This document shows, piece by piece, positions 14,471-18,693 of a stretch of DNA of 18,693 nt. The stretch comes from Opitutus sp. GAS368 (GTDB lineage Bacteria > Verrucomicrobiota > Verrucomicrobiia > Opitutales > UBA953): positions 1 through 18,693 of the forward strand of contig CAMDQP010000014.1 of the NCBI GenBank assembly GCA_945906115.1, given 5' to 3'. Under the pieces are notes generated by a model. It saw nothing but the letters and a program-made list of their open reading frames with translations. It was not told the DNA's origin and searched no databases. Each line of letters begins with the position of its first letter. Position 1 is the stretch's first letter. A program made the translations under genes and the position numbers.

Positions 14471-15264
14471 TGCGCACGCTATTCCTCTGGCTCGCGACCT
14501 GCCTGACGCTGAGCGCCGGCGGGCAGCGCATCGCCAGTTACAGCCCGGGCGCGACCCAGACCTTAATCGACCTCGGCTGCTCCGCTGAGATTGTCATGGC
14601 CACACGCTGGTGCCCGCTACCGAAGGATCATCCGGCCGCGCGCGACGCCGATGTTTTCCTGCCCGACCTCGAACGACTGCTCGGGACGAAGCCCGACCTC
14701 GTCATCCTCCCGCGCATGGCCAATCCGCTCTGGGCGGAGAAATGCGCGAAGGCCGGACTGCGAACGCTCGTCCTGAACCCGGAGTCACGTGACTCCGTCA
14801 GCAAGGACATCCTTCTCCTCGGCGAAGCAACCAGCCGCGCCGATGCCGCGAAGAAGATTGCCGCGCCCCTCGCCAAGCGGCCCGTGATGACCACGCGAAA
14901 AATCATCGTCATCTGGGACGGAGTCATGGCCGGCCCAGATAGTTATCTCGCCGAACCGTTGGCGGCCGCCGGATTGAATTCTGCGTTGACGCGCGGCGCC
15001 TGGATTAAGTTCGACTGGGAGCTCCTTGTCGCTGCGAAGCCGGACGCCGTGCTCTGGATTCAGAATTCCGGCACAGACAGCCCCATCACGACCAGTCCAG
15101 AAAAAGCCCTTGAAATGGCACGGATACCAGGAGTCCGGGACCTGAGCTGCGTTAAAAATAGGCACGTCTATCAGGTCAATAGCGGCAGCAACTTGTTGCC
15201 TGGCAGTGGTTTAACGAATTCATTGGACGGACTGATTGGCATCCGCAACGCGATCGGCCAGTAG
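14470..15264 (+). CDS. BtuF/FepB-like periplasmic binding protein (cobalamin or siderophore type)
   Basis: A 264-residue protein of the helical-backbone metal-receptor superfamily, which captures cobalamin, heme or ferric siderophores in the periplasm and passes them to an ABC permease. A short hydrophobic N-terminus (3-17) is a plausible signal peptide; there is no lipobox. QRIASYSPGATQTLIDLGCS (19-38) is the first strand/helix unit of the family, and LPDLERLLGTKPDLVILPR (64-82) is the typical second unit. The central long helix is around 110-133, and the C-terminal lobe ends in NRHVYQVNSGSNL (about 229-241). No permease, ATPase or TonB-dependent receptor gene is next to it, so the ligand cannot be assigned; cobalamin is a reasonable guess only from overall similarity. 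Last gene in the lpxA-pdxA chain. Confidence 0.82.
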   Translation: MRTLFLWLATCLTLSAGGQRIASYSPGATQTLIDLGCSAEIVMATRWCPLPKDHPAARDADVFLPDLERLLGTKPDLVILPRMANPLWAEKCAKAGLRTLVLNPESRDSVSKDILLLGEATSRADAAKKIAAPLAKRPVMTTRKIIVIWDGVMAGPDSYLAEPLAAAGLNSALTRGAWIKFDWELLVAAKPDAVLWIQNSGTDSPITTSPEKALEMARIPGVRDLSCVKNRHVYQVNSGSNLLPGSGLTNSLDGLIGIRNAIGQ

Positions 15265-15298
15265 GGTAAACTCACTGACCGGAATAACCTCCGGCCGA

Positions 15299-15329
15299 TT
15301 GACTTGGTTCGGAAAACGCCAACCATCCC
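15299..15329 (+). promoter_or_regulatory. Possible promoter of the Cys-rich secreted protein
   Basis: TTGACT (15299-15304) is a good -35 candidate. The sequence 16 to 19 bases further on reads AACCATCCC, with CATCCC at 15324-15329 in the position of a -10 but without an A/T-rich match. The 73-base gap after the binding-protein gene and the dedicated terminator behind the small gene support separate transcription. The exact start cannot be read from the sequence. Confidence 0.3.
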
Positions 15330-15337
15330 AGTCCACC

Positions 15338-15613
15338 ATGAACACCAAGTTCCTCAAACTCCTGACCCTCACCGTCGGCATCCTCGCCCTCTCCGCAGCC
15401 TTTGTCAGCGCCGAAGAAAAGAAGGGCGACGGCAAGTGCCCCAGCTGCCCTTGCGAAAAGGAAAAGCCCAAGGCCATCGTCGCTGGCGACGAAGAAAAGA
15501 AGAAGTGCGACGGTTGCCCGTCCGACAAGGAAAAGCCCAAGGCTGTTGTTGCTGGCGACGAAGAGAAGAAGGACGGCAAGTGCCCCTGCGATAAGGAAAA
15601 GCCGAAGGCCTAA
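15338..15613 (+). CDS. Small secreted Cys-rich repeat protein, unknown function
   Basis: A 91-residue exported protein. Residues 1-25 form a classical Sec signal peptide (KFLKLLTLTVGILALSAAFVSA, 22 residues, cleaved after VSA). The mature part is built of imperfect repeats of about 22-23 residues: CEKEKPKAIVAGDEEKK (39-55), SDKEKPKAVVAGDEEKK (62-78) and a truncated CDKEKPKA (84-91). Between them are short Cys clusters: CPSCPC (34-39), CDGCP (57-61) and CPC (82-84). The rest is highly charged Lys/Glu with no predicted fold. Seven or so cysteines in CxxC and CxC spacing suggest metal binding or disulfides after export; that is inference. I do not know a family for it. The ATG at 15338 was chosen because it starts the signal peptide; no Shine-Dalgarno precedes it. 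It is followed by a strong terminator. Confidence 0.82.
   Translation: MNTKFLKLLTLTVGILALSAAFVSAEEKKGDGKCPSCPCEKEKPKAIVAGDEEKKKCDGCPSDKEKPKAVVAGDEEKKDGKCPCDKEKPKA
15453..15612 (+). repeat. Tandem coding repeat, unit about 66-69 bp, 2 full and 1 partial copies
   Basis: Inside the Cys-rich gene, the unit encoding KEKPKA(I/V)VAGDEEKK occurs at about 15458-15502 and again at 15527-15571 (69 bp apart), with a partial KEKPKA copy at 15593-15610 (66 bp further). The two full copies differ mainly at third codon positions, which points to an old duplication kept under protein-level selection. Confidence 0.75.
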
Positions 15614-15632
15614 TCCGCTCGCTCAGGCGATC

Positions 15633-15665
15633 AAAGGACGAACCGCTTGGTTCGTCCTTTTTGTT
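15633..15665 (+). terminator. Strong rho-independent terminator after the Cys-rich gene
   Basis: A perfect 12-bp stem, AAAGGACGAACC (15633-15644) with GGTTCGTCCTTT (15649-15660), has a GCTT tetraloop and is followed by TTGTT, giving a T-run of five across the stem end. It lies between two convergent genes, 20 bases after the plus-strand stop and just before the minus-strand stop at 15669. On the minus strand the following T-run is shorter, so it may act weakly for that gene. Confidence 0.92.
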
Positions 15666-15668
15666 GGC

Positions 15669-16217
15669 CTAGAAGTCCAGCTTCAGCTCCGCGCGCACGA
15701 AAGCGGGAAAATCGTCGTGCACCGCAAAACCACGGCGGGCCGCCTCCAGAAGTTCCTCGGACTTGGCTGCGCCGCTGCGCATGGCGCACGAGCGGATGCC
15801 CGCGTTGAGCCCGGCTTCCCAATCCGAGACGCGATCGCCCGTCATCCAACAGCGCGCCGGATCGAGTCCCTGTTCGGCAATTTTCTCCAAGATGAAACGA
15901 GGACTCGGCTTACGGTAAAGGGAAGGTTCGTCGGGGCGCTCCGGCGCCGCCTTAATCTCCAAGATACCAGGAGCCGGCAACGCGAGTAATTCGAGCATGC
16001 GGCGGTTGCACGCCTCGTATTGCGCCCAGGTGAAGATGCCCCGGTTGATACCGCTCTGGTTGGTCAGCACGAAGAGGCGGTAGCCGGCGCGCAGGCAGGC
16101 CTCCAAGGCGGGCTTCACCTCCGGAATCAGCTCAATCTGCTCCTCCCGGCAGGTATGGTGGTGGTCGCGGATCAGGTTACCGTCTCGATCGAGGAAAAGG
16201 GCGGGATGGCCAGGCAT
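15669..16217 (-). CDS. gmhB: GmhB-like HAD-IIIA phosphatase (heptose bisphosphate phosphatase family)
   Basis: GmhB removes the 7-phosphate from D-glycero-D-manno-heptose 1,7-bisphosphate on the way to ADP-heptose for LPS inner core. The 182-residue cytoplasmic protein has all HAD motifs: LFLDRDGNLI (7-16) with nucleophile D10 and D12, LTNQSGINRG (51-60), RKPSP (102-106) with the conserved Lys, and TGDRVSD (126-132) with metal Asp residues. Unlike E. coli GmhB, it has no CxH and CxC zinc ligands: residues 86-103 read LEIKAAPERPDEPSLYRK with no Cys or His. So the family call is firm, but the exact substrate is less so (the same fold serves histidinol phosphate). The ATG at 16217 starts just before the nucleophile strand; the frame is open further upstream, but those residues are Arg-rich and unlike the family. 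Divergent from rpmF. Confidence 0.78.
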   Translation of the reverse strand: MPGHPALFLDRDGNLIRDHHHTCREEQIELIPEVKPALEACLRAGYRLFVLTNQSGINRGIFTWAQYEACNRRMLELLALPAPGILEIKAAPERPDEPSLYRKPSPRFILEKIAEQGLDPARCWMTGDRVSDWEAGLNAGIRSCAMRSGAAKSEELLEAARRGFAVHDDFPAFVRAELKLDF

Positions 16218-16268
16218 CAGGCCAGCCAAACAAACCCGCCCACAATCGCAAGGGAATGGAAAGGGGGC

Positions 16269-16296
16269 TTGACCGAGGGGGCGGGAGGGGTAGAAC
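16269..16296 (+). promoter_or_regulatory. Likely sigma-70-type promoter of rpmF-plsX-fabH
   Basis: TTGACC (16269-16274, five of six to the -35 consensus) and TAGAAC (16291-16296, four of six to the -10) are separated by 16 bases. Transcription would start about 16303, 18 bases before the rpmF ATG. The gap is the divergent region shared with the phosphatase gene. The call is based on motif match and position only. Confidence 0.45.
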
Positions 16297-16320
16297 CGAC
16301 CCTCATCCCAGCGTAGAACC

Positions 16321-16500
16321 ATGGCCAATCCGAAACGTAAACAGTCCAAACGCCGCAGCCGACTCCGTCGTGCCGCCAACCAGTTCCGCGCCCCGAAACT
16401 CGTCAAAGACGGCGAATCCGGCGCTCTCCGCCGCTCCCACCGCGTCGACCCCACCTCGGGCAAGTACCGCGGCCGTCAGGTGCTGGACACCGGAGCTTAA
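16321..16500 (+). CDS. rpmF: 50S ribosomal protein L32
   Basis: A 59-residue basic protein of the large ribosomal subunit. MANPKRKQSKRRSRLRRA (1-18) is the L32 N-terminus, followed by KLVKDGESGALRRSHRVDP (26-44) and GKYRGRQVLD (47-56). It is the Cys-free form: no CxxC zinc pairs are present, whereas many bacteria have a zinc-ribbon L32. The start ATG is preceded by no Shine-Dalgarno. The order rpmF-plsX-fabH, seen here, is conserved in many bacteria and supports the call. The stop codon lies inside a perfect 14-base palindrome. Confidence 0.94.
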   Translation: MANPKRKQSKRRSRLRRAANQFRAPKLVKDGESGALRRSHRVDPTSGKYRGRQVLDTGA

Positions 16501-16522
16501 GCTCCTCCCCGGGCTCAGCCCG
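16492..16522 (+). promoter_or_regulatory. Two adjacent small hairpins between rpmF and plsX
   Basis: GGAGCTTAAGCTCC (16492-16505) is a perfect palindrome spanning the rpmF stop, able to form a 5-bp stem with a TTAA loop. CGGGC (16510-16514) and GCCCG (16518-16522) form a second 5-bp stem with a 3-base loop, ending 5 bases before the plsX ATG. There is no T-run, so these are not terminators. They may set the relative translation or stability of the two parts of the message. Confidence 0.4.
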
Positions 16523-16527
16523 ACCCC

Positions 16528-17598
16528 ATGAGCGACGTCCCTCCGAAGAAAGGTCATCGTATCGCCCTGGATTGCATGGGTGGCGATATGGGGCCTTCGG
16601 AAGCCGTGGCCGCCGCCGCCGTCGCTTTAAAGGAAGGGATCATCGGACCGGAAGACAGCCTGGTGCTCGTCGGTCATGAAGACAATTTGCGCATGCTCGC
16701 GATCGAGCATCGTGCGCTAAAGAACAGCCGCGTCAGCTTCCGCCACGCCGCCAGCATCGTGGCGCCTGATGATGCCCCGATGGCCGTGCTCAAGTCGAAG
16801 CGCGATTCGTCGATGGTGGTCGCCCTTGAGATGCTCAAAGCCGGCGAAGTCGACGTCGTCATCTCGACCGGTAACACCAAGGCCCTCGTCGCCGCGGGCA
16901 CCATCAAAGTCCGCCCGATGGAAGGCGCCGAACGCCCCGCCCTCGCCGCCATCATGCCGCGACGCGAAGGCCATTTCATCCTGCTCGACGTGGGCGCTAA
17001 CCCCGAGGCCACGCCTGCCCAGATGCTGCATAACGCCGTCCTTGGCTCCATCTACGCCCAAAGCGCCCTCGGCATCGTCAACCCGCGCGTCGGCCTCCTC
17101 TCGGTCGGCACCGAAGAAGGCAAAGGTGGCCCGCGCATCAATCGCACCCACTCCCTCCTGAAGGCCATGGGAGATCGCATCAATTACGTCGGCCCCGTCG
17201 AAGGCTTCGACGTCTTTGGCGACGCTTGCGATGTCGTCGTGACCGACGGCTTCACGGGCAACGTGATCCTCAAGACCCTTGAAGGGCTCGTTTACATGGT
17301 CCGCGACATGGTCGGCAGTAAAGTGAAGAGTAATCCAGTCTACCTGGCCGGGGGTATCGCCATGTTCCCCCTCCTGCGCGACCTCAAAGGTAAGCTGAAG
17401 CCAGAACGTTACGGCGGAGCGCCGTTACTCGGCCTCACCGGACTCGTCATGAAGGCCCACGGCTCGAGTAACCGTCAGAGCATCGCCAGCGCCATCCGCC
17501 TGGGCCTAGAAGCCCTTGGTCACGGTGCCGGCCACCGCATGCTGACCTCGCTGGCCGAGGCTAATGCGGTGATTTCCTCCACCCCGGAGGAGGCCTGA
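16528..17598 (+). CDS. plsX: Phosphate acyltransferase PlsX
   Basis: PlsX makes acyl-phosphate from acyl-ACP, the acyl donor for PlsY in phosphatidic acid synthesis; it is a peripheral membrane enzyme. The 356 residues show the family start IALDCMGGDMGPSEAV (12-27), STGNTKALVAAG (112-123), LLDVGANPEATPAQ (about 152-165), GLLSVGTEEGKG (about 189-200), VVVTDGFTGNVILKTLEG (about 236-253) and a C-terminal GLTGLVMKAHGSSN segment. The length is normal. The ATG at 16528 lies 27 bases after rpmF, with no Shine-Dalgarno. The first nine residues (MSDVPPKKG) are a short extension before the family start. Co-transcription with rpmF and fabH is likely. Confidence 0.96.
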   Translation: MSDVPPKKGHRIALDCMGGDMGPSEAVAAAAVALKEGIIGPEDSLVLVGHEDNLRMLAIEHRALKNSRVSFRHAASIVAPDDAPMAVLKSKRDSSMVVALEMLKAGEVDVVISTGNTKALVAAGTIKVRPMEGAERPALAAIMPRREGHFILLDVGANPEATPAQMLHNAVLGSIYAQSALGIVNPRVGLLSVGTEEGKGGPRINRTHSLLKAMGDRINYVGPVEGFDVFGDACDVVVTDGFTGNVILKTLEGLVYMVRDMVGSKVKSNPVYLAGGIAMFPLLRDLKGKLKPERYGGAPLLGLTGLVMKAHGSSNRQSIASAIRLGLEALGHGAGHRMLTSLAEANAVISSTPEEA

Positions 17599-17646
17599 GG
17601 TTTTAGTGTTCCCTTCCCCGCCCAAGGGGTCTTTTCTCACGCATCG

Positions 17647-18660
17647 ATGAGCAGCGCTGAGCTTTCAGTCTTCATTCGGGCCATCGGGGTCCACACTCCA
17701 GAACGCAAGCTCACCAATGCCGAACTGTCCAAGATGGTGGACACTTCCGACGAGTGGATCAAGACCCGCTCCGGCATCGCCGAACGCCGCATCGCCGCTC
17801 CAGGCGAGAACCCTTCAGACATGGGCGCGCAGGCCGCCGCCAAGGCCCTCGAACGCGCCGGCCTGACCCCCGCCGACGTCGATCTGCTCATCGTCGCCAC
17901 CATGACGCCGGACGTTCCCTTCCCGTCCACGGCCTGCCTCCTTCAGGCCAAGCTCGGCCTCCGCCGTGACATCCCCTGCTTCGACGTCTCCGCCGCCTGC
18001 TCCGGCTTCGTCTATGCCCTCCAGGTCGCCAAGGACATGATGCGTTCGGGCGCCTATCGCCGCACCCTCGTCGTCGGCTCCGAGAAACTTTCCAGCGTCG
18101 TGGACTGGTCGGACCGGACGACCTGCGTACTCTTCGGCGACGGCGCTGGTGCCGTCCTGCTCGAGACCACCCCAGAGAAGAACGTCGGCCTGCTCGGCAA
18201 CCTCCTCGGCGCCGACGGCAATAACGCCGAGCTCCTACATTGCGTCGGCGGAGGCTCCGCGGCCCCCGCGACCGCCGACTCCCTGCGCGAGGGCAAGCAA
18301 TTCCTGCGGATGAACGGCAAGGAAGTCTTCCGCCATGCCGTGCGCGTGATGGCGGAATCCTGCGAACGCGTCCTCGCCCAGTGCGACGTGAAATCGGAAC
18401 AGGTCGCGTGGTTCATCCCGCACCAAGCGAACAGCCGCATCCTGGAAGCCGTCGCGAGCCAGCTCAACGTGGGCTTGGACCGCTTCCCCTCGAACCTCGA
18501 GCGCTACGGTAACACGTCTGCGGCCTCAATTCCTCTTGCGCTTGAAGAAGCCTGGACAGACGGCAAGATCAAGCACGGCAACCTCGTCCTCATCGTCGCC
18601 TTCGGCGCCGGTCTCACCTGGGGCGCAACTCTTCTCCGCTGGCATGAACCACCTCGCTAA
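17647..18660 (+). CDS. fabH: 3-oxoacyl-ACP synthase III (FabH)
   Basis: Starts fatty acid synthesis by condensing acetyl-CoA (or a branched primer) with malonyl-ACP. The 337 residues carry the complete catalytic triad: C118 in SAACSGF, H259 in IPHQANSRI and N289 in YGNTSAASIP. DEWIKTRSGIAERR (35-48) and LFGDGAGAVLL (162-172) are further family signatures. It follows plsX after 48 bases, which contain only a weak hairpin and no obvious promoter. The ATG at 17647 has no Shine-Dalgarno before it. A short insert rich in Gly/Ala (about 199-212) is within normal variation. Its last 17 bases overlap the start of the next gene. Confidence 0.97.
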   Translation: MSSAELSVFIRAIGVHTPERKLTNAELSKMVDTSDEWIKTRSGIAERRIAAPGENPSDMGAQAAAKALERAGLTPADVDLLIVATMTPDVPFPSTACLLQAKLGLRRDIPCFDVSAACSGFVYALQVAKDMMRSGAYRRTLVVGSEKLSSVVDWSDRTTCVLFGDGAGAVLLETTPEKNVGLLGNLLGADGNNAELLHCVGGGSAAPATADSLREGKQFLRMNGKEVFRHAVRVMAESCERVLAQCDVKSEQVAWFIPHQANSRILEAVASQLNVGLDRFPSNLERYGNTSAASIPLALEEAWTDGKIKHGNLVLIVAFGAGLTWGATLLRWHEPPR

Positions 18661-18693
18661 AACCCTCCTCGCCGTCGCGCTCCTGCTCGGCCC
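18644..18693 (+). CDS. Start of a probable exported protein, cut by window edge
   Basis: An ATG inside the fabH 3' end opens a frame running off the window. Only about 16 residues are visible: Met, Asn, His, then Lys6 and a hydrophobic stretch TLLAVALLLG, which looks like the first part of a signal peptide. The 17-base overlap with fabH fits the tight gene packing here. Product unknown; the call rests on the signal-like start and on position. Confidence 0.45.
   Translation, partial: MNHLAKTLLAVALLLG

Noticed and set aside
15453..15612. Short regular repeats considered as a CRISPR array
   Set aside because: The repeats are in-frame coding copies in the secreted protein, too few and diverged at third codon positions, with no unique spacers.
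17611..17634. Weak hairpin CCCTT/AAGGG followed by TCTTTT between plsX and fabH
   Set aside because: Only 4-5 bp of stem; the gene order argues for read-through. Not strong enough to call a terminator.

Overview
This window looks like a GC-rich chromosomal segment of a Gram-negative bacterium, most likely a member of the Verrucomicrobiota (Opitutae-like). The reasons are the mix of genes: lipid A synthesis (lpxA), a GmhB-like phosphatase, an MCE lipid-transport protein, single-chain class II glycyl-tRNA synthetase, the rpmF-plsX-fabH order, a Cys-free L32, and starts that mostly lack a Shine-Dalgarno sequence. The phylum is inferred from protein character without a database search. Coding density is very high: no gap between genes exceeds about 120 bases, and no tRNA, rRNA, CRISPR array, insertion sequence or phage gene was seen.

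Region 1 (1-2463): the start of metX points left, and a Fur-family regulator points right. The regulator overlaps by 8 bases a two-domain gene that joins a MurU-like nucleotidyltransferase to an AmgK-like sugar kinase. Together these would turn recycled MurNAc into UDP-MurNAc. Region 2 (2453-6797, minus strand): scpB, pheA and an MCE-domain gene are chained by 4-base ATGA overlaps, followed after 57 bases by glycyl-tRNA synthetase. The stop end of the synthetase gene overlaps the stop end of the MurU/AmgK gene.

Region 3 (6798-11402, plus strand): ilvD ends at a strong hairpin terminator. Then come pgi, a membrane-anchored coiled-coil protein of unknown function and a 56-residue lipoprotein. 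Region 4 (11402-15264) holds rsmI, a 203-residue unknown, lpxA, pdxA and a BtuF-like binding protein, nearly all joined by stop/start overlaps. Region 5 (15265-15665) holds a small secreted Cys/Lys/Glu repeat protein with its own 12-bp-stem terminator.

Region 6 (15669-18693): a GmhB-like phosphatase without the usual zinc loop (minus strand) is divergent from rpmF-plsX-fabH, which links ribosomal protein synthesis to phospholipid and fatty acid initiation. A further gene begins inside the end of fabH and runs off the window.

Most of the window is core metabolism and cell-envelope biogenesis. I do not see a clear undescribed defence or mobile system. The parts most worth a second look are the MurU-AmgK fusion coupled to a Fur-family regulator, the repeat-built Cys-rich secreted protein, the coiled-coil/lipoprotein/rsmI chain, the zinc-loop-less GmhB, and a recurring TTGAC plus CATCC leader pattern in front of SD-less starts.
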